Below are positions 7,132-16,132 of a stretch of DNA of 64,000 nucleotides, in pieces. Position 1 is the first letter of the stretch; each line of letters starts with the position of its first letter. The notes below the pieces were generated by a model that saw only the letters and a list, made by a program, of their open reading frames with translations, searched no databases and was not told the origin of the DNA. The position numbers were made by a program, and so were the translations under genes. The stretch comes from Methylobacterium oryzihabitans (GTDB lineage Bacteria; Pseudomonadota; Alphaproteobacteria; Rhizobiales; Beijerinckiaceae): assembly GCF_004004555.2 (NCBI RefSeq), contig NZ_SACP01000026.1:1-64000 (forward strand). Reading direction: 5' to 3'.

Positions 7132-8870
7132 CCTCGCTCACCGCCCCGGCCCTGGGGGCGGCCCCCGCCGAAGCGGGGCTGCCCCGGGCGACCGGCCGCG
7201 TCGACCGGCCGCTCCAGGCGCTCACCTACGGCATCGTGGCGGTGTTGGTGCTGGCCCCGATCGTCCCGATCGTGATCCAGTCCTTCTCCTCGAAGCCGCT
7301 CTACGACGACACCGGAACCTGGACGCTCGCCGACTACGCCGAACTGGCCCAGGATCCGGCGTTCTGGCGCGCCACGGCCAACACGCTGCTGTTCGGCGCC
7401 GCCTCGACCCTGATCGCGCAGGTGGTCGGCGTGTGGCTCGCCATCGTGATCGGCCGCACCGACCTGCCGGGGCGCCGCGTGCTCGGCGCCGTCGCGACCT
7501 GGCCGCTCTTCGTCAGCCACCTCGTCCTCGCCTTCGGCTGGATCATCGCCTACGGGCCGGCCGGCATCGTCACGGCGTGGCTCACCGGCCTGATCGGCGT
7601 GGAGCCGTGGAACCTCTACACGCTGGGCGGCCTGTCGCTCGCCGCCGGCCTGTCGATGGCGCCGCTGACCTATCTCTACTGCGTCGGCGCCGCCCGCACG
7701 ATCGACGGCTCGTTGGAGAACGCCGCCCGCCTCGCCGGGGCGGGGCCGTTCCGCACCCTCGTCACCGTCACCCTGCCGCTGCTGCGCCCGGCGATCCTCG
7801 CCAGCACGATCCTCAACTTCGTCCTGGCGATCGAATTGCTGGTGCTGCCGCTGCTGCTCGGCGCGCCGAGCGGCCTCGAATTCCTCACCACCTTCATCTA
7901 CACCCGCGGCTTCGAGGATTCGACGCCCCGCCACGGCATGGTGGCGGCGGTGGCGGTGATCCTGTTCGTGGTCGTGACCGGGCTGGTCCTGGCGCAGATG
8001 CGCCTCGTCGGCGACGGGCGGCGCTTCACCACCGTCGGCGGCAAGGCGGCCCGGCCGCGCCGGCTCGCACTCGGCTGGGCGAAGTGGCCGACCTTCGGCC
8101 TCGTCCTGGCCTTCGACGCCTTCTTCGTCGTGGCGATCCTCGGCGGGCTGGTGCTGCGCGGCTTCACCAGCGTGCTGTCGCCGTTCGTGCCGCTGTCCGA
8201 GGCGCTGACCCTCGACAACTTCCGCACCATCTTCGCCTACGAGCAATACGTCCGCTCGATCGGCAACACCATCGCGGTGGCCGTCGCCGGCGGGGTGATC
8301 GGCACCGCGCTGGTGGCCGCCGCCGCCCTGGTGGCGCTGCGCTCCGACGTGCCGGGCCGGCAGGGGCTCGCCTTCCTGGCGGTCTATCCGCGGGCGGTGC
8401 CGGGCATCCTCATCGGCATGGGCTTCCTGTGGGCGGCGACGTGGCTGCCGGGTCTGAGCCTGTTGCAGAACACGATCTGGATCCTGGTGCTCGCCTTCGT
8501 GATGCGCCACCTGCCGACCGGCTGGGGCGCGGTGCAGCCGGCCCTGCTCCAGATCACCCGCGACCACGACCGCTCGGCCCGCATCGTCGGGTCGAGCTGG
8601 ACCCGGATGGCGACCGCGATCCTGCTGCCGCAGATGCGCCCGGCGCTCGCCGCCTGCTTCATCCTGCTGTTCGTCCATTTCGTGAAGGAATACGCCGCCG
8701 CGGTGTTCCTGTTCGCGCCGGGCAGCGAGGTGATGGGCACCACGATGCTGACCTTCTGGGTCCAGGGCGAGAACGGTGCGGTGGCGGCGCTCGCCACGCT
8801 CCAGGTCGCCATCGTGGTGGCGTTCATGGCCCTGCTGTCGCGGCTGCCGGGAGTGCGCCACCATGACTGA
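7128..8870 (+). CDS. ABC transporter permease, two fused membrane domains (FbpB-like)
   Basis: The gene encodes 580 residues, overlapping the binding-protein gene by 4 bp and the ATPase gene by 8 bp. It contains two binding-protein-dependent transport domains in tandem, about residues 60-290 and 320-570. Each carries an EAA-type loop for the ATPase: ENAARLAGAGPFRTLVTV in the first and SARIVGSSWTRMATAILLPQ in the second. About twelve hydrophobic segments are visible. Fused double permeases of this kind are typical of the ferric iron and 2-aminoethylphosphonate families, where one polypeptide forms the whole channel. Confidence 0.88.
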   Translation: MTSLTAPALGAAPAEAGLPRATGRVDRPLQALTYGIVAVLVLAPIVPIVIQSFSSKPLYDDTGTWTLADYAELAQDPAFWRATANTLLFGAASTLIAQVVGVWLAIVIGRTDLPGRRVLGAVATWPLFVSHLVLAFGWIIAYGPAGIVTAWLTGLIGVEPWNLYTLGGLSLAAGLSMAPLTYLYCVGAARTIDGSLENAARLAGAGPFRTLVTVTLPLLRPAILASTILNFVLAIELLVLPLLLGAPSGLEFLTTFIYTRGFEDSTPRHGMVAAVAVILFVVVTGLVLAQMRLVGDGRRFTTVGGKAARPRRLALGWAKWPTFGLVLAFDAFFVVAILGGLVLRGFTSVLSPFVPLSEALTLDNFRTIFAYEQYVRSIGNTIAVAVAGGVIGTALVAAAALVALRSDVPGRQGLAFLAVYPRAVPGILIGMGFLWAATWLPGLSLLQNTIWILVLAFVMRHLPTGWGAVQPALLQITRDHDRSARIVGSSWTRMATAILLPQMRPALAACFILLFVHFVKEYAAAVFLFAPGSEVMGTTMLTFWVQGENGAVAALATLQVAIVVAFMALLSRLPGVRHHD

Positions 8871-9906
8871 CCTGACGGTCTCGCACCTCGTGGTGCATTA
8901 CGGCGGCGTTTCGGCGGTCGAGGACGTGAGCTTCACCGTCCGGTCCGGCGAGTGGGTGACGCTGCTCGGGCCGTCCGGCTGCGGCAAGTCCACGACGCTC
9001 TCGGCGATCGCCGGACTGGAGCGGCCGACCTCCGGGCGGATCGCCGCCGGCGACAAGGTCTATGTCGACGGCGCGACGGGAACGTGGCTCGAACCCGAGC
9101 GGCGCGACCTCGGGCTGGTGTTCCAGTCCTACGCCCTGTGGCCGCACATGAGCGTGGCCGAGAACTGCGCCTATCCGCTCAAGCTGCGCCGCATCGGCCG
9201 GGCCGAGCGCCGCGACAAGGTCCGCGAGGCCCTGGCGCTGGTCGGCATGGAGGCTTACGCCGACCGCTACCCGCACCAATTGTCCGGCGGCCAGCAGCAG
9301 CGGGTGGCGCTCGCCCGCACCCTGGTCTACCGGCCGCGGGTGCTGCTCCTCGACGAGCCGCTGTCGAATCTCGACGCTCGGGTGCGCGAGCGCGCCCGCG
9401 ACTGGCTGAAGGACCTCCAGAAGAAGGTCGGGCTGACCACGATCTTCGTCACCCACGATCAGGTCGAGGCGCTGGCCTTGTCCGACCGGATCATCGTGAT
9501 GGAGGCGGGGCGGATCGTCCAGGACGGCACGCCGACCGGGATCTACGAGCGCCCGACCAGCCGCTTCGTGGCCGATTTCGTCGGCACGATGTCGTTTCTG
9601 CCCGCCACCTTGGCCGAGGGCGGCGCGGTGCTCGGCGACGGCCAGCGCCTCGCCCTCGGCGCCGGTCACGGCCGGCCGGCGGGCGGCATTACCCTGGCTT
9701 TGCGCCCCGAGGCGGTGGCGTTCGCGCCGGCAGGGGAGGGGGGGCTGACCGGCGAGGTCGTCACCACGAGCTATCTCGGCGGACGCTACTCCCACGTCGT
9801 GTCGGTCGCCGGAACCCCGGTGCGGGTCGAGGCGGAGCGCGCGGTGCCGCCCGGTCCCGCGACGCTGACGGTGCGGCCGGAGTCGGTGCTGGTGTTCCCG
9901 GCCTGA
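8863..9906 (+). CDS. ABC transporter ATP-binding protein (FbpC/PotA class)
   Basis: The gene encodes 347 residues. It has Walker A GPSGCGKSTT, signature [15 protein letters not shown], Walker B VLLLDEPLSNLD and the switch His in FVTHDQ. After residue about 235 a TOBE domain follows (GTMSFLPATLAEGG, ITLALRPEAVAFAP), as in carbohydrate, iron and polyamine importers. The ATG at 8863 overlaps the end of the permease gene. This completes a three-gene importer. A palindromic element rather than a plain terminator follows the stop. Confidence 0.92.
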   Translation: MTDLTVSHLVVHYGGVSAVEDVSFTVRSGEWVTLLGPSGCGKSTTLSAIAGLERPTSGRIAAGDKVYVDGATGTWLEPERRDLGLVFQSYALWPHMSVAENCAYPLKLRRIGRAERRDKVREALALVGMEAYADRYPHQLSGGQQQRVALARTLVYRPRVLLLDEPLSNLDARVRERARDWLKDLQKKVGLTTIFVTHDQVEALALSDRIIVMEAGRIVQDGTPTGIYERPTSRFVADFVGTMSFLPATLAEGGAVLGDGQRLALGAGHGRPAGGITLALRPEAVAFAPAGEGGLTGEVVTTSYLGGRYSHVVSVAGTPVRVEAERAVPPGPATLTVRPESVLVFPA

Positions 9907-9931
9907 ACCGCGGCCCGCCGTCGAATCAGAC

Positions 9932-10112
9932 CCCGCCCTTTTCCCGGACGACTGCAACGAAGTGGAAGGAGATCCGGGATCCAGACGTGAGACTTGCCGC
10001 GAAGCAGCTCTGTATTTGGCGCCGTTGCAGACGGACGGACGCTTCGCGGATTCTTGTGCTGGTTCCCGGATCTCCTTCCGCTGACGCTTCAGTCGTCCGG
10101 GAAAGGGGCGGG
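9932..10112. repeat. MITE-like element with ~51-bp imperfect terminal inverted repeats
   Basis: The left arm (about 9932-9982) contains TTTCCCGGACGACTG and GGAAGGAGATCCGGGA. The right arm (about 10061-10112) contains their exact complements, CAGTCGTCCGGGAAA and TCCCGGATCTCCTTCC, in mirror order with only a short divergent stretch between the blocks. About 78 bp separates the arms and has no coding sense. No clear target duplication is seen. The size and structure suggest a miniature inverted-repeat element, or a very large hairpin ending the transporter transcript. Confidence 0.65.
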
Positions 10113-10113
10113 T

Positions 10114-10127
10114 ATGAGTCAACTCAT
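10114..10127. promoter_or_regulatory. Palindrome ATGAGT-CA-ACTCAT upstream of the lyase gene
   Basis: A 6-bp perfect inverted repeat with a 2-bp spacer lies 36 bp before the ATG of the CoA-ester lyase gene and directly next to the MITE-like element. Size and position fit a dimeric repressor or activator site for the lyase gene. No matching regulator gene is adjacent. Confidence 0.3.
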
Positions 10128-10163
10128 CTGAAAAACACGAATAGCCTCACTCAAGGAATCCCC

Positions 10164-11051
10164 ATGAACTGGCTCGATGTCGGAACCTTCCTGTTCATGC
10201 CGGCGGACGGTGCGCGCATGGTCGCGGGCGCCCACACCCGCGGCGCCGGCGCCATCATCCTCGACCTCGAGGACGCCATCGCGCCCGCCCGCAAGGATGC
10301 CGCCCGCGAGGCGCTCGCCGGCTCGGTCGCGACCCTGGCGCGGCACGGCCTGACCGTGGTGGTGCGGGTCAACAACGACTCCGACCGCCTCGTCGACGAC
10401 CTGCGCGCCGCCGCCCTGCCGGGCGTCCACGCGGTGATCCTGCCGAAGGTCGAGGACGCCGCCCTGTGCCTGTTCGCCGACGGGGTCCTCGCCGCCTCCG
10501 AGCGCGCCGGCGGCCTGCCGCAGGGCGGGATCGGGATCATCGCGGTGGTGGAGCATCCCGCGGCGATGCGGGCGCTCGACGCCATCGCGGCCGCGACCCC
10601 GCGGGTCGTCGCCCTCGGTTTCGGCTCGGAGGACTACGCCTCGGCGATCGGAACGCGGGCGACCTTCGAGGCGATGGCGATGCCGGCCCAGGCGGTGGCG
10701 ATCGCCGCCCGCGGCCGCGGGCTCGCGGCCTTCGGCGTGCCGGGCTCGGTCGGCATCATCGACGACGAGGCGGCGTTCAAGGCGCTGGCCCGGTCGGCAG
10801 CGGCCTTCGGCTATACCGGCATCCTGTGCATCCACCCGCGGCAGGTGGCGATGGCCGACGAGGCGCTGGCGCCCTCCGCCGAGGAGGTCGCGGCGGCGCG
10901 CCGGATCGTCGAGGCGTTCGACCGCTCGGTCGCCGAGGGCACCGGCGCGGTGGCGATCGACGGGAAGATGATCGACATCCCGGTGGCGCTCCAGGCCAAG
11001 CGCGTCGTCGCGCTGGCCGAGCGGAGCGCGGCGCGGCGGCCGGCGGCCTGA
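10164..11051 (+). CDS. HpcH/HpaI (CitE-like) CoA-ester lyase
   Basis: The gene encodes 295 residues, the usual size for CitE-like proteins. Visible motifs are FLFMPADGARMV, GAIILDLEDAIAPARK (metal-binding Asp/Glu), VVVRVN (substrate Arg), VILPKVED and IIAVVEHPAAM, ending in GILCIHPRQV, typical of malyl-/citramalyl-CoA lyases. These enzymes cleave 3-hydroxyacyl-CoA thioesters such as citramalyl-CoA or malyl-CoA in a Mg-dependent reaction. The ATG at 10164 is preceded by AAGGA. With the class I fumarase and CoA-transferase 5-8 kb away it could finish mesaconate breakdown, but they are not in one operon. Confidence 0.85.
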   Translation: MNWLDVGTFLFMPADGARMVAGAHTRGAGAIILDLEDAIAPARKDAAREALAGSVATLARHGLTVVVRVNNDSDRLVDDLRAAALPGVHAVILPKVEDAALCLFADGVLAASERAGGLPQGGIGIIAVVEHPAAMRALDAIAAATPRVVALGFGSEDYASAIGTRATFEAMAMPAQAVAIAARGRGLAAFGVPGSVGIIDDEAAFKALARSAAAFGYTGILCIHPRQVAMADEALAPSAEEVAAARRIVEAFDRSVAEGTGAVAIDGKMIDIPVALQAKRVVALAERSAARRPAA

Positions 11052-11070
11052 CGGCCCCGCCGCCGGGCGA

Positions 11071-13281
11071 TCACCGCGTCTCGGCCTCCAGCAGCCGGGT
11101 CGTGTCGAACAGCTTGGAAGCCAGTTCGACGATCAGGAAGCGCTGGACGACGAGCGCGAGGTCGGGCCGCTCGCGCTCCATCCGGTCGAGGGCGGTGCGG
11201 TCGAGCCGGCCGAGGCGGCAGGCGGTCTCGGCGACGGCGGTCGCGGTGCGCCGGCCGCCCTGCAGCATCGCGACCTCGCCGATCACCGTCCCGGCCGCCA
11301 TGGTGCGCAGGCGCAGGTTCGCCCGGCCCGCGACCTCCAGTTCGATCGAGACGAGGCCGCTCTCGACGAAGTAGAGCGCGTCGGCGGCCTCGCCCTGGCG
11401 CACCAGGGTGTCGCCGGCGCCGAGGGTCTCGACCGCCAGATAGGGCGTGAGGTCGATCGCCCCGACGGTGCAGTTCAGCGTCCGGCCGATCTGCCCGGCG
11501 AAGTCGGCCGCCTCCGGCCGCGCCGCCACCCCGATCCGGGCGAGGAGACGATCCTCGGCGGTCCGCAGGGCGTGGTCGAGGGTGTCGGCCACCCGCAGGT
11601 GCGGCAGCGCCGAAAGGCCGCTGCGCCTCACCTGGGCCTCGACCTCCGGGGCGAGGTGGACGAGCAGCAGGTCGAAGCCGCGCTGGCGGGCGAGCTGCGC
11701 CATCTTGCGAAAGACCAGCAGCGCCGAGCTGTCGAGGCCGACGCAGTCGCGGAAGTCGAGGACGAGGGTGCACAGGTCGTCCTCCGTCCCGGCCCGGCGG
11801 TAGATCGCCTGGGCGTTGAGGAAGAACAGGTAGCCCTGCAGCGTGTAGATCGCGGTGTGGCGGCTCGCCTCGCGCAGGGCGCGGGCGACCTCGGGCGCCC
11901 GGATCACGCTGCTGGTGCGCTCCGCTCCGGTCTGGGCGAGGCGCACCGCCGGGATCCGGGCGTAGCGGGCGGCGAAGATGAGGATCGCCAGGGCGATGCC
12001 GATGAGGAAGCCCGAGGCGGCGCCGAACGCGGTCGTCCCCGCGCAGACCGCGAGCGCGACGACGCTCTCCCACAAAGGCAGCGTCCGCAGGGTCCCGCCG
12101 AGTGCCGTCAGCAGGTTGAGGCCGAGGAAGACCAGCGTGCCGCCGGCGAGCGGGCGCGGCAGCATCGCGAGCGGGGCGGCGCCGAACACCAGCAGCATCG
12201 CCATCGCCCCGACCGTCAGCGACCAGCCGAGCCAGTTGCCGCCGCCGAGATTGTGCAGGAGCACGGTCGGCGTGCGCCCCATGCCCATCGCCGTGCTGCC
12301 GAACAGGCTTCCCAGCAGGTTGGCCGCGCCCGACGCCACGAAGGTCCGGTCGATGTCGAGGTCGCGCTGCAGTTCCAGCTCGACCGACAGCACGTAGAGG
12401 ATCTGGATGATGACCGCGACGAGGGCCTGGGTGAGGATCTTCGGTAGCAGCGGCACCAGCACGTCGGGATCGAACCCGCCGCCGAGCCCGGCGGGCAGCC
12501 GCAGGAGGGACCCCGAGGGGAACGGGTCGAGGAGCCAGCCCGCCGCCTGCGCGGCCGGAAGGCCGATCCCGCTCCACCACAGCCCGCCATGCACCGCGGC
12601 CACGGTGGCGAGGATGACCCCGGGCAGCACCGCCCAGTGGCGAAAGTGCCGCGACAGGCCGAAGGTGAGCAGCCCGACCGCGAGGGTGAGGCCGAGCCGG
12701 GCGAGGAAGCCCGGATCGGCCGCGGCGGACAGGTCGAGCGGACCGGCATGCGGCGCGCCCGATTGCACGCCGCCCTCGACGAAGAGCAGGCCGACGCCGC
12801 CGAGGAAGCCGGTGAGGACCGGATAGGGCAGGAGCTGGGCCAGCAGCGAGGCGCGCAGCGTCCCGAGCAGCAGGAAGACGAGGCTGGTGGCGAGCGTCGC
12901 GAGGCCGCAGGCGAGGAGCACCCCCGCCGCGATCACCTCCGGGTCGGTGACGCCGGTCGCCGCCAGCCGCTCGGCGACCGACGCCGCGATGGCGGCCTGC
13001 ACCACCGCCGCCGCCCCGATGAAGGTGTGCGTGACCGGCACGCCGCGCCGGATCACCGCGAAGACGAGGCTGCCGGAGACGAAGGCGAGCAGCATCGCGG
13101 ACAGGCCGGTGGCGCGGCTCGGCGCCAGCGGCCCGCTGTAGATCAGCTGCATGAAGCCGACGAGCTCGACCACCAGCAGGATCGTCACGACCAGGGCAGC
13201 GACCGCCGTGCGCAGCCCCCATCCGGCGCCGGCGGCCCGCCGCGACACGCCGGCCGGCGCCGACGAAACCCCTGTGCTCAT
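11071..13281 (-). CDS. SulP-type anion transporter with STAS and cyclic-nucleotide-binding domains
   Basis: The gene encodes 736 residues. The N-terminal 420 residues hold about a dozen membrane segments of the SulP/SLC26 family (for example YPVLTGFLGGVGLLFVEGG). A STAS domain follows at about 460-570 (CTLVLDFRDCVGLDSSALL). The C-terminal part, about 600-725, is a Crp-like cyclic nucleotide-binding fold: LGAGDTLVRQGEAADALYFV, GTVIGEVAMLQGGRRTATAV. The family exchanges sulfate, bicarbonate, chloride or dicarboxylates. The extra nucleotide-binding domain suggests allosteric gating. The gene converges with the CoA-ester lyase gene, leaving 19 bp between them. Confidence 0.87.
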   Translation of the reverse strand: MSTGVSSAPAGVSRRAAGAGWGLRTAVAALVVTILLVVELVGFMQLIYSGPLAPSRATGLSAMLLAFVSGSLVFAVIRRGVPVTHTFIGAAAVVQAAIAASVAERLAATGVTDPEVIAAGVLLACGLATLATSLVFLLLGTLRASLLAQLLPYPVLTGFLGGVGLLFVEGGVQSGAPHAGPLDLSAAADPGFLARLGLTLAVGLLTFGLSRHFRHWAVLPGVILATVAAVHGGLWWSGIGLPAAQAAGWLLDPFPSGSLLRLPAGLGGGFDPDVLVPLLPKILTQALVAVIIQILYVLSVELELQRDLDIDRTFVASGAANLLGSLFGSTAMGMGRTPTVLLHNLGGGNWLGWSLTVGAMAMLLVFGAAPLAMLPRPLAGGTLVFLGLNLLTALGGTLRTLPLWESVVALAVCAGTTAFGAASGFLIGIALAILIFAARYARIPAVRLAQTGAERTSSVIRAPEVARALREASRHTAIYTLQGYLFFLNAQAIYRRAGTEDDLCTLVLDFRDCVGLDSSALLVFRKMAQLARQRGFDLLLVHLAPEVEAQVRRSGLSALPHLRVADTLDHALRTAEDRLLARIGVAARPEAADFAGQIGRTLNCTVGAIDLTPYLAVETLGAGDTLVRQGEAADALYFVESGLVSIELEVAGRANLRLRTMAAGTVIGEVAMLQGGRRTATAVAETACRLGRLDRTALDRMERERPDLALVVQRFLIVELASKLFDTTRLLEAETR

Positions 13282-13407
13282 GGCATCATCACTCGCTGTC
13301 CCGGATTCCGGCCGTCGCGGCCCCGCCGCGCGACAGGGTCGGGTGCGGAACGAGGAGCGTCCATGAACGGCCGGCCCGATCGGGACGACGCGCCCCCCTC
13401 GCCGGGA

Positions 13408-13525
13408 TCGATGCAGGATCCGTTCCTGGTTCCCGTCGCGGTGCCCGGTCCGTGCTGCATCGATTCAGGATCGGCGTCATCCAACCAGATCATCCGCCGC
13501 GACGCAAACGATGTCTCGGCGGATG
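13408..13525. repeat. Inverted-repeat cluster upstream of the SulP gene
   Basis: Two perfect 9-bp inverted repeats sit in the 469-bp gap 13282-13750: TCGATGCAG (13408-13416) with CTGCATCGA (13455-13463), and CATCCGCCG (13491-13499) with CGGCGGATG (13517-13525). The gap has no gene I can support. The repeats may be operator sites for the SulP gene or remnants of a repetitive element. Confidence 0.4.
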
Positions 13526-13750
13526 AGCGAGTCGACGTCTCGGGTGTGTCTCCCCGTCAACACGGGAAAAACCATCCGGCCCCGTCGCGACAGATGTTCC
13601 GTGGATGCGACCAGACACATCATTCTGCCACATCGGGCATCGATTGCCGGCTTATCTTGCGGCCGTCGGCGTCCGCGTGTGCGCCGGCCGGACCGGGGCG
13701 GGCGGTCCTGCCGACGCTTCCGGCGATCCCGGGCCGCGGCGGGGGCGTCC

Positions 13751-14668
13751 TCAGCCCGGCATCACCTCGTAGCCGGCGCGCGGGAAGTGGACGTGGACGG
13801 TGCCGACCCGCTCCTCGGCGTGACGGATCACCACCTCCTCGGCATCGGCCCCGACGAGGATTCCGCGGATCGGGTCGTGGCTGGTGTCGTCGGTGCCGAT
13901 CGCCACCGCCTGACCGGCGCGCAGGCCGGACGGGTCGGCATCGGCGATCCGCACCGGGTCCGGCTCGGCCGCACGGGCGGCGGCGAGGGCGTCGGCCGGG
14001 CTCATGGCGTGCCGGCGCCCGTGCCCGAGGGCGGCGACCCGGTCCATCCAGGCGCGCAGGGGATCGAGCGGCAGCATCGCCTCCGCCGCCGCACCGCCGT
14101 TGGTGCGGGCGAACCAGATCGGGTGATAGGCCGCGAGGTCGGCAGCCGAGACCGCGGCCCCGAGCAGGAACGGTCGCCCGTCGCGCAGCATGTCGGCGAG
14201 CCGGCTGAGGCTGGCATGCAGGCGCTGGCGGTTCAGCGGCTGCTCGCGCAGGGACGCCTCCTTGCCGAAATCATGGCGCATGAAGGTCTTGCGTTCCTCG
14301 ACCAGCGCCGCCGGCACCGCGTCGCCGAGGATGCTGGTGGCGAGCGTCGCCGCCTGCATGAAGGTCGTGCGCTCGGCCCACCAGCTCAACGCCTCGGCGA
14401 GCCCGACCTGACCGCCGGGATAGAGCGTCGGCTCCGGGTGGCGCCGCTCGATCTCGCGCAGGATCAGGTGGGTGTCGCAATACACGTCGGCGCCGATCTG
14501 GAGCACCGGGGCGCGGCGGTAGCCGGCGGTCAGCGGCACGAGGTCGGGCTTGGGCGGCCAGGCCGGCGTCTCCACCGCGTGCCAGTCGAGGCCCTTGTGG
14601 CCGAAGGCGAGGCGGACCTTCTCGCTGAATGGCGAGAAGTCGTAGTGGTGCAGGATGGGGGCGGACAT
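13751..14668 (-). CDS. Glutathione S-transferase family protein with a C-terminal extension
   Basis: The gene encodes 305 residues. The N-terminal thioredoxin fold is clear (LHHYDFSPFSEKVRLAFGHK, then APVLQIGADVYCDTHLILRE with the glutathione-binding Asp/Thr region). An all-helical GST domain follows to about residue 220. The last 70-80 residues (AGQAVAIGTDDT, GILVGADAEEVVIRH, VGTVHVHFPRAGYEV) look like beta-strand-rich sequence not found in plain 200-220 residue GSTs. It lies 16 bp downstream of the iron alcohol dehydrogenase gene on the same strand, so the two are probably co-transcribed. Confidence 0.75.
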   Translation of the reverse strand: MSAPILHHYDFSPFSEKVRLAFGHKGLDWHAVETPAWPPKPDLVPLTAGYRRAPVLQIGADVYCDTHLILREIERRHPEPTLYPGGQVGLAEALSWWAERTTFMQAATLATSILGDAVPAALVEERKTFMRHDFGKEASLREQPLNRQRLHASLSRLADMLRDGRPFLLGAAVSAADLAAYHPIWFARTNGGAAAEAMLPLDPLRAWMDRVAALGHGRRHAMSPADALAAARAAEPDPVRIADADPSGLRAGQAVAIGTDDTSHDPIRGILVGADAEEVVIRHAEERVGTVHVHFPRAGYEVMPG

Positions 14669-14684
14669 CGGGGTCTCCCGCGGC

Positions 14685-15902
14685 TCAGCGGCCGGGCTGC
14701 GACAGGCAGCGCTCGAACATCTCCTCGGCCTGCCGGACGGTCATCCGGCGCGCCGACGGGCAGGCGATCACCGTGCGGTCGGTCGCGGTGGCGGGGTCGA
14801 AATCCTGCGCCGCGATGCCGGCATAGAGGCCCGGCACCGCCCGCCGCGCCATCTCGCGCACCCGGTCGGGCGGCAACTGCTCGGGGGTGAAGCGGTTGGG
14901 GAAGCCGATATCGGCGTAGAGCGCGCGGATCGCGTCGGCGCAGGCGGCGATCGTCTCCGCCCGGGTCAGCCCGGCGGTCTCGACCTCCAGCGCCTCGGCG
15001 AGCGGCCGCACCTTCTCCGGCAGCACCGCGAGGTTGAACGCGGTGACGTGCGGCAGCAGCACGCCGACGCCGTAGGGATGCGGCAGGTCGAGATGGCCCT
15101 CGAGCGGCAGCGACAGGGCGTGGCCGTGGCCGAGGCGGGCGTTGCCGCAGGCGATGTTGGCCATGCAGGAGGCGACGAGGTTCTGCTCGCGGGCGCGGTC
15201 GTCGTCGGCGTTGATCGAGGCGCGCAGCGAGGCGGTCTGGAGCCGCACCGCCGCGAGCGCCACCGCGTCGGTGAGCGGCGAGGCGATGCCGCTGAGATAC
15301 GCCTCGACGCCGTGGGTGAGCGCGTCCACCGCCGGCAGCGCCGCGACGTGCATCGGCAGCGAGCGCAGGGTGACCGGATCGAGGATCGCCGCGTCGGGGA
15401 AGCTCAGCGGACCGCCGCCGAGGAGCTTGAGGTGGCGCTCCTCGTCCTTGACGATGGTCCATTGCGACACCTCGGAGCCAGAGCCCGCGGTGGTCGGCAC
15501 CATGATCATCGGCAGCGCCTTGCGGTCGAAGCGGCCGATTCCGGTGCAGTCGCGCATCGGCTTGTGGTTGGTCGCCACGATGGCGATGCCCTTGCCGGTG
15601 CACATCACCGAGCCGCCGCCGACGCAGACGATCCCGTCGATGCCCTCGCGCCGTACCCGCTCGCCCTGGTCGTCGATGTGCGAGCAGCGGGCGTCGATGC
15701 CGCATTCGTCGAACCGCGCGGTCGCGATTCCGGCCTCGCCGAGGGCGGCGAGGGCCTCGGCGTGGAAGCCCTGGGCCGAGATGACCGGGTCGGACACGAC
15801 GAGGACCCGCGTCATCCCGAGGTCGCGGGCCAGCCTGCCGATGGTCGCGAGCGCGCCCTGGCCCGAGACGATGCGGGTCGGCATGAAGAAGGTGGAGATC
15901 AT
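14685..15902 (-). CDS. Iron-containing alcohol dehydrogenase
   Basis: The gene encodes 405 residues. The NAD-binding GGGSVMCTGKG motif, the SGSEVSQWTIV stretch and metal-binding histidines in LTHGVEAYLSG, LGHGHALSLPLEGH and LPHPYGVG are those of group III Fe-dependent alcohol dehydrogenases. The family includes lactaldehyde, butanol and maleylacetate-type reductases, and I cannot name the substrate. The downstream GST-family gene starts 16 bp after the stop. Upstream a 361-bp gap (15903-16263) with a palindromic element separates it from the fumarase gene. Confidence 0.85.
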   Translation of the reverse strand: MISTFFMPTRIVSGQGALATIGRLARDLGMTRVLVVSDPVISAQGFHAEALAALGEAGIATARFDECGIDARCSHIDDQGERVRREGIDGIVCVGGGSVMCTGKGIAIVATNHKPMRDCTGIGRFDRKALPMIMVPTTAGSGSEVSQWTIVKDEERHLKLLGGGPLSFPDAAILDPVTLRSLPMHVAALPAVDALTHGVEAYLSGIASPLTDAVALAAVRLQTASLRASINADDDRAREQNLVASCMANIACGNARLGHGHALSLPLEGHLDLPHPYGVGVLLPHVTAFNLAVLPEKVRPLAEALEVETAGLTRAETIAACADAIRALYADIGFPNRFTPEQLPPDRVREMARRAVPGLYAGIAAQDFDPATATDRTVIACPSARRMTVRQAEEMFERCLSQPGR

Positions 15903-15981
15903 CGGGCGTGTCCTCGGGGGATGGCGGGACCCTGTGCCGGGTCCTCGTGTGTCGAAGGCAGTGTTCGATGGATCGCGGGTC

Positions 15982-16132
15982 CCCCTCTCCCGAGTGGGAG
16001 AGGGGACAGGGGTGAGGGTGGCTCGGCTTCAGTATAAATTACCAAGTGTTGAGCTGCATAGCTCGACGCTCGGCGTTCAATCCGGCGCCGTCTCCACCCT
16101 CACCCCTACCCCTCTCCCACCCGGGAGAGGGG
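15982..16132. repeat. Nested palindromic intergenic element
   Basis: A hairpin CCCCTCTCCC-GAGT-GGGAGAGGGG (15982-16005) and a second copy of the same stem (16109-16132) flank a perfect 14-bp inverted repeat: AGGGGTGAGGGTGG at 16008-16021 and its complement at 16094-16107. The 72-bp core is relatively AT-rich and carries a small GAGCT-GCAT-AGCTC hairpin. No gene is seen in the 361-bp gap. Such CCCTCTCCC/CCCTCACCC palindromes are a familiar kind of repetitive intergenic element in Rhizobiales. Confidence 0.7.
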
